Positions 26,642-34,963 of a stretch of 64,000 nt of DNA are shown one piece after another. Under the pieces are notes generated by a model, which was not told where the DNA came from, did no database searches, and worked only from the letters and a program-made list of their open reading frames with translations. The stretch is from positions 371,866-435,865 of the forward strand of contig NZ_JAMXMY010000003.1 in NCBI RefSeq assembly GCF_024055795.1, read 5' to 3'. Within the stretch, counting starts at the first letter, position 1, and each line of letters begins with the position of its first letter. The DNA comes from Actinoallomurus purpureus (GTDB lineage: Bacteria > Actinomycetota > Actinomycetes > Streptosporangiales > Streptosporangiaceae). The position numbers were made by a program, and so were the translations under genes.

Positions 26642-27118
26642 GTGCGCGTTTCCCAGTACGCCTACTTCGCCTTGTCTTCAACGCAGATGTCCGCGACCGA
26701 GATCACCGCTCGGCTGCGTGTCGAGCCCGACGAGGTGACAACACGCGGTAGCCGTATTGCCGATCCGCCCCGACCGGCTGCACACACGTGGAGGGTGGTC
26801 TGCCGTACGGCCCGCCTCACCGTGGACGAGCAGATAGCACGGATCGTGGACAGGTTGTTCGAACACGCCGAACGCATCGGCGTCCTGGCCGCCGAGCTTG
26901 ACCGGATGGATGGACAACCAGGCGCCAGCAGACTGCAAGTCGTTCGGATATATGAACATCCGGACGGCGAGGAAGAAGAGGACACCAACCCGGTTGAGGG
27001 TCTTGAGAAGTTTCCGGGACAACATCAGTTGCTGGGCTGGCATCTTGACGCCAGGGCGCTGGAGTTCCTCCGGCTGACGCGAGCGGAACTGGATGTCGAC
27101 GAGTATGCCTATGGATGA
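26642..27118 (+). CDS. DUF4279-domain protein
   Basis: GTG 26642 starts VRVSQYAYFALSS, and the 158-residue protein has the DUF4279 pattern: an initial beta strand followed by MSATEITARLRVEPDEVTTRGSR, a helix (RIVDRLFEHAERIGVLAAEL) and a closing segment LLGWHLDARALEFLRLTRAELDVDEY. DUF4279 is uncharacterised; members often occur near toxin/immunity or mobile loci. Acidic Glu-rich insertion at about residues 115-123. Nothing in the context assigns a role. Confidence 0.72.
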   Translation: MRVSQYAYFALSSTQMSATEITARLRVEPDEVTTRGSRIADPPRPAAHTWRVVCRTARLTVDEQIARIVDRLFEHAERIGVLAAELDRMDGQPGASRLQVVRIYEHPDGEEEEDTNPVEGLEKFPGQHQLLGWHLDARALEFLRLTRAELDVDEYAYG

Positions 27119-27292
27119 CGTCCGCCTCGTCCTTGATTAACCCCTCGTAGGTGTCCAGCGCAGTCGTGGCCTCTGCCGGGGTGCGGTCGATCATTGGCAC
27201 TCGCGAGCGTATCGGCCGCCACAATTGCCGATGGCAGCGACGCCCGTCGAAGTGCGGCGCTCCACGCCGAACGGCCTGGCTTTTTGGCGGGT

Positions 27293-28402
27293 TTATAGCG
27301 GTGGGATGGGTGTAGGGAGAGTTCCGGCGCGGATGGCTGCGGCTTGGTCGAGAGTGAAAGGTGATTGGAGCAGGCTCTGGTTTTGTTGCCAAGACCGGAA
27401 CAGGTCCGCTAGGAAGTTCATCCGGTCGCCTAGCTCGGCCCAGTCGTCGGCGGCACTGCCCAGCACGGTGTTGGGGGTACGGTCGATGTCGTATAGCAAC
27501 GCCTTGAGTTCGATGTTGGAAAGGTGGGTCAGGTCGGGCGGGAAAGTCGCTGCGAGGGCGGCCCGGCCGACGTTGACGCCCAGGTTCTGAATGGTGAGGC
27601 GGCGGGTCTGCTGGAAGTCGGGGGCGGGCATCCGGACGTCCATCAGGTGGGCGGTGGCCATGGTCCGCCATAGCTGTGTCAGGCGCTTACGTAGCAGGGG
27701 CGCGGCAAGTGGGGAAACCTGCACCGGAACCAGCGCCTCGGCGATGGTCTCTTGCAAGCGGATCTGCTCGTGCAGACCGATTCGCAAATTGGCCAACAGG
27801 ATGTGCTCGGCGCGTTCGGCGGCGTCGCGGGCTCGCATGGCGGCGTGATGGCTGTGCACGGCGGCGATCAGCAGTTCCTGGCCGCCCTGTCCGGTCGCGC
27901 CGGGGCGCAGCGCGGCCACGCAGCGTTCGAGCGCGTGGTCTTGGGCGGTGGGATCGGCGGCGCCGGTGTACTCCTGGATCAGCCGGGCGTACAGCAACCC
28001 CAAGTCCTGGAACACCATGTGGTTACCGATCGCGACGTTGTCGCCGACCTGCCGGACGGCACGGGCGACCAACTGAGGAGCGACCGCCTGGATACGTTCG
28101 GGAACACGGTGGGCGAAGGCGGTCATGAGGCGGACCATCCGCGGAATACCTTCCCCGCGGATGAACCGGCCGGCCGTGCGGGAAGCCCAGGTTCCAAAGC
28201 AACACCAGCTGACGTTGTCGGGACCCAGCAGTTCGGCCATCCCGATCGACAGGTCGTGGTACGCCTGGGTGATGCGCAGATTGCGCAGCACAGGGTCGGT
28301 GGTGGCCGCTATCTCGGCGACCTCCTCCAAGGTGACCCGGTGGGCCGCATCCCATGCGGACGAGGTGGGAGTCGGCCAAGTGCTGGCGGCGTCGAGGGGC
28401 AT
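27293..28402 (-). CDS. Hypothetical helical protein
   Basis: I do not recognise this protein. ATG 28402 gives 369 residues; ATG 28468 (391 residues) or an even longer form is also open, and neither has a clear RBS. It is predominantly helical with a tryptophan/cysteine-containing segment WCCFGTWASRTAGRFIRGEG at about residue 70, and long amphipathic helices such as HHAAMRARDAAERAEHILLA. No signal peptide, no obvious catalytic motif. Coding character (third-position GC, no frameshifts) is good across the length. It sits alone between a small convergent gene and the second repeat copy. Confidence 0.6.
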   Translation of the reverse strand: MPLDAASTWPTPTSSAWDAAHRVTLEEVAEIAATTDPVLRNLRITQAYHDLSIGMAELLGPDNVSWCCFGTWASRTAGRFIRGEGIPRMVRLMTAFAHRVPERIQAVAPQLVARAVRQVGDNVAIGNHMVFQDLGLLYARLIQEYTGAADPTAQDHALERCVAALRPGATGQGGQELLIAAVHSHHAAMRARDAAERAEHILLANLRIGLHEQIRLQETIAEALVPVQVSPLAAPLLRKRLTQLWRTMATAHLMDVRMPAPDFQQTRRLTIQNLGVNVGRAALAATFPPDLTHLSNIELKALLYDIDRTPNTVLGSAADDWAELGDRMNFLADLFRSWQQNQSLLQSPFTLDQAAAIRAGTLPTPIPPL

Positions 28403-28602
28403 GCGCGGACGATATCCAGCGCGCTGCTCACCATGACAGTCACTAAAGGTGACACTAAAACTACTCATCGAGCGTAGATGGCTACCGTCCGCGCCATTCA
28501 CGTTGCTGCGAGTGATGCGGCCAAGCGCGTCGTCTGCCTCGGTCCAGGGACAGATGATGCCACGTCGTGAGCTGGCGATCGCCGACACGGGATGGGCGAC
28601 AC

Positions 28603-28647
28603 AGATCATTGGCGCCTGCTGCGTCTCTTGACGCACCACCTGCCGGT
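28603..28647. repeat. 44-bp dispersed repeat, copy 2
   Basis: Second copy of the segment at 25527-25571, same orientation, about 3.1 kb away, beginning AGATCATTGGCGCCTGCTGC. The two copies bracket the secreted-protein, DUF4279 and 27293 genes. Confidence 0.6.
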
Positions 28648-28899
28648 GATCAATCGCTCGCTGCCTCCATCGCCTCCGCGGGCCTGGAAGCTCGATGCGG
28701 GACGGCTGTCAGCGGCACGGTCCGACGCCAAGGGTCCAGCGCGCGCCTTGGCGTGGTGCGGGCTCTTCCGTTGGTTAAGATCGCCGCGGAGCGACACGGC
28801 CGGACGCGCATCACTCAGCCCTGGATTGATGCCGAGCCGTATGAGGTGGCGGCACAGTTCGACCAGCGTCTCGAGCTCGGCGTTCTGTTTGGCGTTCAC
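28606..28899 (-). pseudogene. Fragment of a small hypothetical gene
   Basis: The minus frame from GTG 28899 encodes NAKQNAELETLVELCRHLIR followed by LGINPGLSDARPAVSLRG, which looks like the start of small actinobacterial hypothetical proteins. After about residue 45 the coding pattern is lost and the frame runs into repeat copy 2. Probably truncated. Confidence 0.35.
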
Positions 28900-29030
28900 G
28901 ATTACGAGCGTCGCTGAGTGAGGTGTTGCGCTGCGAGATCGCCTCTATTTCGTCTCGGGCGTCTAGTTCTCTCTTCCGCCTCATCTATGTCTCGCCTCGT
29001 GTTACGTTCGCCGTGATGGAAGGGCAGGCG

Positions 29031-29978
29031 ATGACGAATCCCCCCGTGCGGTTGAAAGCACTACTCCGCGAACGCCACTGGCAGACCCATCGGACATTTA
29101 CCCTTGAATACGACAAGGCTGCTCGTAAGGTCGACCCGTCTCTTGTCGGCAGGGGACCCAGCCGGGCGCAGCTTCACCGCTGGACCTCTGGAGAGGTCAA
29201 AGGACTTCCGTACCCTGACCACTGCCGGGTGCTGGAGAAGATGTTCCCCGGATGGACTGCGGAGCAGCTATTCGAGCACATCAATGATGAGCAGGATGCA
29301 CATGAAGGCATCGTCATCCCCGCCAGCCCGAACACATCAGGCACCGGGCTCCCCGTTGAGGCATCGGTTGCCACCTCACCGATCCACATCAGGCCCTACG
29401 TCGAAGCCGCCTTTGATCGGGAGCACGTAGCGATCGACTTCTTCGGTTTCTCTGGCGAGACGCTGCACGGCGTCATCCAGGAACCACTCGACAAGATTCG
29501 CGCCGGGCAGCTCAAACCGCGGAATCTCACGCTGCGAATCCTCGTACCCGACGTGTCCAAGCCGATGGCCGTACCGTGCCGCAGTGAGGATCTGGGCGAT
29601 GACCCGGAGTTTCGTCAACGCGCGAGCAGGATCATGCTGCGCCATGGGCAAGCCATCCTCGACGCCGTCGAGGAACTGGCCGACCTGGGCATCGTCGACA
29701 GCGCCAAGGCCGAGATCCGCGTGCATGACTGCCCGCCGCTGTTCAAGCTGTACGTCTTGAACAACGAAGAGGTCTTCTTCGGCTTCTACCCGATCAGGCA
29801 ACATGTCGTGCAGATCAAGGGCACGCCACATCCCATGTTCGATCCCATGGGGAAGGAAACAAGCTTGTTCCGACACACGGTCCACGATGGCTCAGCCATC
29901 GGGCCGCAGTACGTCGCCCAGGCACGCCAGTGGTTCGACACCGTCTGGGAGACGATCAGCCGCGAGTTCACCGGATGA
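29031..29978 (+). CDS. Helix-turn-helix-type regulator with C-terminal effector domain
   Basis: ATG 29031 has GGAAGG (29018-29023) at 7 nt and gives 315 residues; the upstream ATG 29016 lacks an RBS. N-terminal residues 1-75 contain a DNA-binding-like segment (LKALLRERHWQTHRTFTLEY, then GPSRAQLHRWTSGEVKGLPYP), followed by a soluble domain with AIDFFGFSGETLHGVIQEPL and a terminal aromatic-rich part. I recall this architecture as common in streptomycete-type regulators of unknown ligand. It overlaps the HAD phosphatase gene by ATGA, so the two probably act together. Confidence 0.6.
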   Translation: MTNPPVRLKALLRERHWQTHRTFTLEYDKAARKVDPSLVGRGPSRAQLHRWTSGEVKGLPYPDHCRVLEKMFPGWTAEQLFEHINDEQDAHEGIVIPASPNTSGTGLPVEASVATSPIHIRPYVEAAFDREHVAIDFFGFSGETLHGVIQEPLDKIRAGQLKPRNLTLRILVPDVSKPMAVPCRSEDLGDDPEFRQRASRIMLRHGQAILDAVEELADLGIVDSAKAEIRVHDCPPLFKLYVLNNEEVFFGFYPIRQHVVQIKGTPHPMFDPMGKETSLFRHTVHDGSAIGPQYVAQARQWFDTVWETISREFTG

Positions 29979-30658
29979 CCGTCCCGAGTACAGCCTTGGC
30001 GGAGGTCCTCGCCCGCAGCCAGCATCTCCTGTTCGACTTCGACGGCCCCATCTGCAGCATCTTCTCCGGACTCACCGCTCCCGCTACCGCTGCCCACCTA
30101 CGCGAGCTGGTGACCAGCCAGGGCATCGACATCCCTAGCGACGCTGCAGCGTCCGGTGATCCATTCGACGTCTTGCGGTTCGCCGCGACCATCAGTGCCG
30201 ATCTCATGCACGCCGTCGCGGCAGAGCTACGCACGATGGAACTCCGCGCCGTCGAGGTAGCAGACGCCACACCGCACGCTCGACAGGTGATCCAAAGAGC
30301 TCACTACGACGGCCGCGTCATAGCCGCCGTAAGCAACAACTCCCGCGAAGCCGTGACCCGCTACCTCACGACCGCCAGCCTCGCACCACTGTTCACCGCC
30401 GTCATCGGCCGTACCGATCCAGACCCCCGGCTGCTCAAACCCGACCCTCACCTGATCAGTCAGGCCGTCAAGGAACTGAACGCGGCCCCCGCTGACTGTG
30501 TCTTGATCGGGGACTCCCTCAGCGACATCGAAGGAGCACGCAGCGCCGGAACCCTCAGTATCGGCTACGCCAACAAGCCTGGAAAACTAGAACGCTTCGC
30601 TGCGGCCGACGCCGTCATCACGAACATGGCAGAACTCATACCGGGCCTAACCCCGTGA
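29975..30658 (+). CDS. HAD-superfamily hydrolase
   Basis: Starting at the ATGA overlap (29975) the protein has 227 residues with all four HAD motifs: LLFDFDGPICS (I), AAVSNNSR (II), LKPDPHLI (III) and LIGDSLSDIEGARSAG (IV). It is a phosphatase or phosphoglycolate-phosphatase-like enzyme with an alpha-helical cap. It is coupled to the regulator upstream, which suggests that it removes or makes the regulator's ligand or acts under its control. The stop codon lies inside the 3' end of the convergent gene 30636-31055. Confidence 0.88.
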   Translation: MTVPSTALAEVLARSQHLLFDFDGPICSIFSGLTAPATAAHLRELVTSQGIDIPSDAAASGDPFDVLRFAATISADLMHAVAAELRTMELRAVEVADATPHARQVIQRAHYDGRVIAAVSNNSREAVTRYLTTASLAPLFTAVIGRTDPDPRLLKPDPHLISQAVKELNAAPADCVLIGDSLSDIEGARSAGTLSIGYANKPGKLERFAAADAVITNMAELIPGLTP

Positions 30659-31055
30659 CAGCCTGCGACCGACTGCCAGGAGAGACCGAGACAGTGGCGC
30701 GAGCCCCAGCCTCGTCCGTGTCGGTCGCGATGACGCCGGCGTTGCGGCCCCGGGCGGTGACCAGGTCGAGCGCGGCCCGAATCGTCGCGACCGCCGTTGC
30801 GGTCTCGGAGTTGATGCCGGTGCCGGCGAGGGTGACCATCTCGTCTTCGAAAACCACGATGGCCGGCGGGCTTGTGGGCCAGTGGGCGCGGACCTCGCCG
30901 CCGGTGGCACCCGCGTGGAGGGTCTTGTGGGCGCGGTCGGCGAGGAGCTCGGCGGCCCGGTGGGCCTCCTCGGCAGTGACCGACCTGGCGCCAGCGGGGA
31001 TGCCGAGCATCCAGCCGAGCAGGCGATTCAAGCTCTTGGCTTCGCTGATGTTCAT
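30636..31055 (-). CDS. Small hypothetical protein
   Basis: ATG 31055 has a strong GAGGAG site and gives 139 residues beginning MNISEAKSLNRLLGWMLGIP. The protein is helical at first (AHRAAELLADRAHKTLHAG) and then alternates beta strands (AIVVFEDEMVTLAG, NAGVIATDTDEAGARATVSV). I recognise it as a type of small actinobacterial hypothetical protein often seen on plasmids and integrative elements, without known function. It overlaps the convergent HAD gene by 23 bp. Confidence 0.6.
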   Translation of the reverse strand: MNISEAKSLNRLLGWMLGIPAGARSVTAEEAHRAAELLADRAHKTLHAGATGGEVRAHWPTSPPAIVVFEDEMVTLAGTGINSETATAVATIRAALDLVTARGRNAGVIATDTDEAGARATVSVSPGSRSQAVTGLGPV

Positions 31056-31265
31056 TTCAACTCCTCGGCCATCTACATCGGGATCGCCCTCGGCGGCGGC
31101 CTGGGCGGACTGGCCCAGGAGTGGTTTGCCATCGCGCCCGCCGCGCTGGGACTGCCAGCCGCCGGTGTCACGACCCGGGCGCTGCTCTACCACCTGACAA
31201 CCGCACGCCACCGTGCGCCCACAGCACCTCAGCCGACCCCCTCCACCCGGAGAAGGCCGAGGCGT
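31056..31265 (+). pseudogene. C-terminal remnant of an MFS transporter
   Basis: The plus frame reads NSSAIYIGIALGGGLGGLAQ, then a hydrophobic stretch and LTTARHRAPTAP, typical of the last two helices and tail of an AraJ/DHA1-type MFS protein. There is no upstream part: the sequence starts right at the ATG of the opposite-strand gene. A deletion or insertion scar in the island. Confidence 0.6.
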
Positions 31266-31617
31266 AACCCCCCTGCTGGGGCCCCCAACGGTCAATGCAT
31301 GAGCGAGCCGGCGATATCGCCGGGTGAGATCAGGGTCAGTGCTGAAAAGTGTCCGGAACTGTCCCGAAGCTATCGCCGACCTGCATGGACAGATTCGTAC
31401 AAGGTCGAACACGCCTGTCCTTGCCCGCGGCGCCCCGCCGACTTATGTTTTGTCCACACCAAAGGCAGGGCGATTCTTCAGGGCAAACTCCAATTCGCCC
31501 AAAGACTAAAGATGCAAAGGAGGCACACCGAAACAAGATCTTGAAATAGGAAAAGTGGGAGATTATGACGATCACGCGTCGCGTTGACCATCGCGGCCAC
31601 GAAGACTGGGAGACATG
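31266..31617. other. Intergenic region (352 nt)
   Basis: Leader and promoter region of the small secreted protein at 31618, with comparatively AT-rich sequence around 31490-31570. No gene or strong hairpin seen. Confidence 0.45.
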
Positions 31618-32058
31618 ATGGCATCGAAGCTCGTCCGCACCGCAACATTCCTGGCGTCCTGCGTCACCCTGACAGGTACACTGGCCCTCACGGCGTACCC
31701 GGCGTCCGCCGACTCCGCATCAAGCAGCGCAGTGACGACCCGTACGGCATGGCAGCAATGGAGCCCGTGGGTCAAGTTGGGGTCGAGAAAGTGCCGTACC
31801 TATATCGACGCCACTCTCGTAGGTAACCGGATCCTGTTCGGCTCCCAGTCCGAGTGCACCAAAACAAAGGATGTCCTGGGCACCTGGCTGGTCCTCCGAA
31901 ACCACGGGGTCAAGAAGCTGGCATGCCGGCAGGCAACGCAGTGCCATGTCTCCTGGTACGTCCGGAATCCCCGGGGCGCTCAGAGGTGGGTTGCCGCCAC
32001 CTCCGCAACCGCTGGGATGAATCAACTACCCGATGTCAGGATCAGTTTCAAGGCCTGA
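31618..32058 (+). CDS. Small secreted hypothetical protein
   Basis: ATG 31618 has GGGAG five bases upstream (ATG 31615 is too close). The 146-residue product has a Sec signal peptide (KLVRTATFLASCVTLTGTLA, cleavage near ASA about residue 32) and a mature domain of about 110 residues with a cysteine early (SRKCRTY), SQSECTK and KLACRQATQCHVSWYVRNP, so two disulfides are likely. Aromatic motifs WQQWSPWVKLG and a beta-rich pattern suggest a small binding domain. Not recognised further. Confidence 0.62.
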   Translation: MASKLVRTATFLASCVTLTGTLALTAYPASADSASSSAVTTRTAWQQWSPWVKLGSRKCRTYIDATLVGNRILFGSQSECTKTKDVLGTWLVLRNHGVKKLACRQATQCHVSWYVRNPRGAQRWVAATSATAGMNQLPDVRISFKA

Positions 32059-32372
32059 TCCGGCACCTTTCCGTGATCGGCCGGGGCGGCGGCCGGTCAC
32101 GGGCCAGCCGAAGTGGCGCGCAGCGGGCGGCCTCCTCGGCCGTGAAGGCCCGTCGAGTTACCGGCGGTACAGGCTGCCACTGCCCGCGCCGGGCGGATAC
32201 ACCGACCGCGACAGTCCCGTCCACGCCGAGCTCATCGGCGAGGGCGACCGGCTCCGCCAGCCCGCACCTGTTCCAGTTCCACGTTCACCACATCCGAGGA
32301 GATCGTCCCGTCCGACAGGCCCGCAGCCGCCCGCGCGACGACCTGCCGTGCGCCCGATCCGCCGTGATGTCC

Positions 32373-32540
32373 TCATCTTGGCTGCTGCGCGGCCACGTCC
32401 TGCCCGGCGGGGCGCAACCCGAGGGCGGTGAGCTGACGCCGTGTCGCGTACCCAGCGGGTGCGCAGCTCCACGGCCAGGTCGGGATGCCGTACCGGTCGC
32501 CGGCCGGATCCCAAAACCGCACGTTTGGCCGGCGACCGCA
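32373..32540 (-). pseudogene. Remnant of an RRQRL-type plasmid/ICE protein
   Basis: The minus frame contains DPAGDRYGIPTWPWSCAPAG followed by YATRRQLTALGLRPAGQDVA, the N-terminal part of the 'RRQRL motif-containing zinc-binding' proteins widespread on actinomycete integrative elements. The cysteine-rich C-terminal part is missing. Marks the region as former conjugative-element DNA. Confidence 0.55.
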
Positions 32541-32894
32541 CGACTTAACGCCCGGTGGCGCTGGGGTCGGTCCTCGCCGTCTAGTCCTTGACAGCGGGCG
32601 GATCAGCGGGGGCGGGTTTGGTGAACCGCCGGTGCCCGAGGCAGTTCTTCTCGACCAGGCGGGTGGTAGTGCGGTCGTACACGGTTCCTCCAAACACGGG
32701 CGGGTTCGGGTCGACGACCGAGCCCCGCACCAGGAATGGCGCGGGGCGCGAAGAAGCAGGGGGTGTCAGCGGCGGCGGCGCCGCGGCTGCGAACTGGCCG
32801 CGCCCGGGGGCTGCGGGGTGTGGACGCGGCCGGTCATGGTGCGGGTCTGTACGTTCAGGTCCGCGTCGAGCGCGGCCTCGGTCGAGGTGGCCTG

Positions 32895-33110
32895 GTGGCC
32901 GCGGCTGAGACACACCTCAAACGCGGCGGCATCGAGCAGGCGTGCGTCACCTGGCACCAGGCCATCGACCACATGGACGGCGTGCGGTCCGTCCGCACCC
33001 GCAAAGCCGTTAGCCGTATGCGTGCAGACCTCGCCCGCTTCCGTGCCCGCGGCCTGCGCTGCGCACCCGAACTCGACGAACGTGCGCGCGACTTCCTCAC
33101 CAGCACCTGA
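32895..33110 (+). pseudogene. C-terminal remnant of an XRE/TPR regulator
   Basis: The plus frame to TGA 33108-33110 encodes AETHLKRGGIEQACVTWHQA, then IDHMDGVRSVRTRKAVSRM and a tail ending RARDFLTST. This is the usual end of streptomycete helix-turn-helix proteins with TPR repeats. The N-terminal DNA-binding half is absent and the upstream frame is low complexity. Confidence 0.5.
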
Positions 33111-33182
33111 CGACCCGTTCCACAGCCCCGGCCGCAGGCAGTACCGCCCCAGAGGATCCAGCGATCGAAGTACCGACGTAAC

Positions 33183-33941
33183 TCAGGCATCGCGCCGGAC
33201 CGATGCCTCCGCATACCGGCGCACGACCGGCTCCAGATAGTCCACGTGCGGACCCTCCAGGTCCGCAACCTCCACTGGAGAACCCACCAGAGCGATCCGG
33301 TCCAACTCCGGTTCACGCCCCAGGGCTCGCTCAGCGGCCGTCACGGCCTCGAAGCGCTCACGCAGCACCGTCTCTGGCCGAGGCGGGGCGAGAAAGACCA
33401 GGCCGATGCTGCGGTTCTCGCCGCGGGTGACGAGCCACAGGCGCAGCTCTTCGGGCCCGAGGCCGACACCGATCTCCTCTGCCAACTCTCGCGCGGCGTG
33501 GTAACGCAAGGCAGCCTCATCGAGCGCTCCGTTTCCTCCAGCGGGCTCTGCGGAACCGCCGGGAAGCTGCCACCGGCCCGGAGCAGCCGTTGACGAAGAC
33601 ATCCGGCCCACCAGCACGCGCCTGTCGTCCGTCGGCTGTACGACGTTCACGAACAATGACGGCAGCCACGAGGTGTTGCCTGGAACCCGACGCAGGGCGT
33701 AGTGCCGGTAGGTCACACGCGCCCAAAAGAGGACGAAACCGTGGGGTCCCTCCCTCTCCATCCCCGCACACGCCACCGCTGGACCGTCGAACAAACACGG
33801 GTTGGCCTGGAGGGCCTCGCCCCATACGCGATCCCTGGCCGGTTTGTCGTCGGGCGACAGTCGCGGCGCTTCGACCTCCGCCAGGCGGAGCCTGTGAACA
33901 GCAAAGAGGTCAACACCCACAGGGGGCAGGGTCTCGCTCAC
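33183..33941 (-). CDS. NUDIX-like hydrolase
   Basis: GTG 33941 (VSETLPPVGVDLFAVHRLRL) gives 252 residues. A NUDIX-box-like segment is at about residues 140-172: GRWQLPGGSAEPAGG, an insertion, then YHAARELAEEIGVGLG. The box is stretched compared with the GX5EX7REUXEEXGU consensus, although the REL-EE-G core is intact, so activity is probable but substrate unknown. The N-terminal 100 residues contain FVLFWARVTYRHYAL and look like an extra domain. Alone on the minus strand. Confidence 0.68.
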   Translation of the reverse strand: MSETLPPVGVDLFAVHRLRLAEVEAPRLSPDDKPARDRVWGEALQANPCLFDGPAVACAGMEREGPHGFVLFWARVTYRHYALRRVPGNTSWLPSLFVNVVQPTDDRRVLVGRMSSSTAAPGRWQLPGGSAEPAGGNGALDEAALRYHAARELAEEIGVGLGPEELRLWLVTRGENRSIGLVFLAPPRPETVLRERFEAVTAAERALGREPELDRIALVGSPVEVADLEGPHVDYLEPVVRRYAEASVRRDA

Positions 33942-34135
33942 CGGCGAATCGTAGGGCTGACCAGGACGAGGAAATGCCGGCACCTGCCGTCCACTGTCAA
34001 CAGCCGTCGCGCATCCCATAGAAGACCAGCGTGGGCAGGTGGCGGGCGGCGGTACCTCGCGCACTGACTGCGGAGACCCGACGTCGCCCGCTCCTCGCGC
34101 GGCACGCGGCCAGCGAGATGGCGGCGAAGCAAGGC

Positions 34136-34702
34136 TCAGTGTTTGACGAACATCTCGAAGTCGTTGAAACCGTCGGAGAATATGTACTCGTATTGCTCAT
34201 TGAACAACTCGTGCCAGTTGTTGTCGGTGTCCTGTGCCCAGATGTTCTCCTTAATTATTTTCACGTTCTTTTGGCGACCTACCGGTGTATTCGGAGTGGT
34301 CACCGTCAACGTCAAGCTCGTGAGGTCTTTCCAGTGCAAGTGCTGGGCCGGCTTCGGGCCGCCCAGTAGATTGACCCTACTGTGGGTGTTTTGAAAATCG
34401 CCAAATTTCTGCAGATGCTCCGGGTCGGAGTCGCAGCCGTTCGTGTTCGTCCGAACGAGTCGGGTCCATGTATCGCTGCCGGATGCGTCCCGGTAGCGCG
34501 CCGTGACCCATGCAGGAATGCATTCATTGGTGTTGGAGAGGTCGCCGATGTCGAACGACATGGAGAATGCCTTGAAATCCTCGTCGCCGGAAGCTGACGC
34601 GGGCGCTGCGTTGATCGGTACGGTGATCAGTGTCACCCCCAGCAGTGCCGCGGCTGCCTTCCGGAATCCTCGAGTAGTGCGTATGTCCATGGTGATCCTC
34701 AT
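34136..34702 (-). CDS. Secreted hypothetical protein
   Basis: ATG 34702 preceded by GAGAGAGAG gives 188 residues (ATG 34690 is an alternative). A Sec signal peptide (RKAAAALLGVTLITVPINA, cleavage after ASA around residue 37) is followed by a mature beta-rich domain with two cysteines (NTNECIP and TNTNGCDSD), probably a disulfide, and a hydrophilic C-terminus ending FEMFVKH. Codon use is less GC-biased than in the catabolic genes, suggesting acquired DNA. Not recognised. Confidence 0.62.
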   Translation of the reverse strand: MRITMDIRTTRGFRKAAAALLGVTLITVPINAAPASASGDEDFKAFSMSFDIGDLSNTNECIPAWVTARYRDASGSDTWTRLVRTNTNGCDSDPEHLQKFGDFQNTHSRVNLLGGPKPAQHLHWKDLTSLTLTVTTPNTPVGRQKNVKIIKENIWAQDTDNNWHELFNEQYEYIFSDGFNDFEMFVKH

Positions 34703-34911
34703 TTCTCTCTCTCTTGGCATGCCACTCCAGAATCCCCCGCGCATCGCCGCAGGAAAATCCCCAGGTTTAGGGGGGTGCCCCCGCTTTTTTGCGGTGAATG
34801 TCCGTAATTCCACGCCTGCCTCAGAAATCCGCTATGGAGGATGCCGGCGTCAGGGCATGGGCGGGCGGGGGTCGGGTAGCGGGAGCGCATTGCTGCGCCC
34901 CCGCCCCCTCA

Positions 34912-34947
34912 GAACCGGACAAGCCCGCTTTCCGGGCATCTCGGCTC
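34912..34947 (-). ncRNA. Group II intron domain V
   Basis: Minus-strand sequence starts GAGCCGAGATGCCCGG and ends TGTCCGGTTC, so GAGCCG pairs with CGGTTC at the base and CCGG/GCGGGC form the upper stem. This is the 34-36 nt catalytic domain V hairpin, located 17 nt after the maturase stop, as expected. Confidence 0.75.
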
Positions 34948-34963
34948 AAGCAAGCCCAAAGGC

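Larger units (their letters stand above)
28403..29030. other. Intergenic region with repeat and gene fragment (628 nt)
   Basis: Holds the possible N-terminal extension of the 27293 gene, repeat copy 2 (28603-28647) and a fragment of a small minus-strand gene (28780-28899). The rest shows no coding character apart from the promoter/leader of the gene at 29031. Confidence 0.5.
32059..33182. other. Degenerate region (1.1 kb) with remnants of plasmid-type genes
   Basis: No intact gene. Two fragments are recognisable (32373-32540 minus, 32895-33110 plus). On the minus strand at about 32581-32690 a frame ends in VYDRTTTRLVEKNCLGHRRF, which looks like the end of another mobile-element hypothetical protein. 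Confidence 0.5.

Noticed and set aside
27119..27292. Short minus-strand frame beginning MIDRTPAEATTALDTYEG between convergent genes
   Set aside because: Only about 30 residues look coding before it runs antisense to the DUF4279 gene; probably a scar, not reported as a gene.
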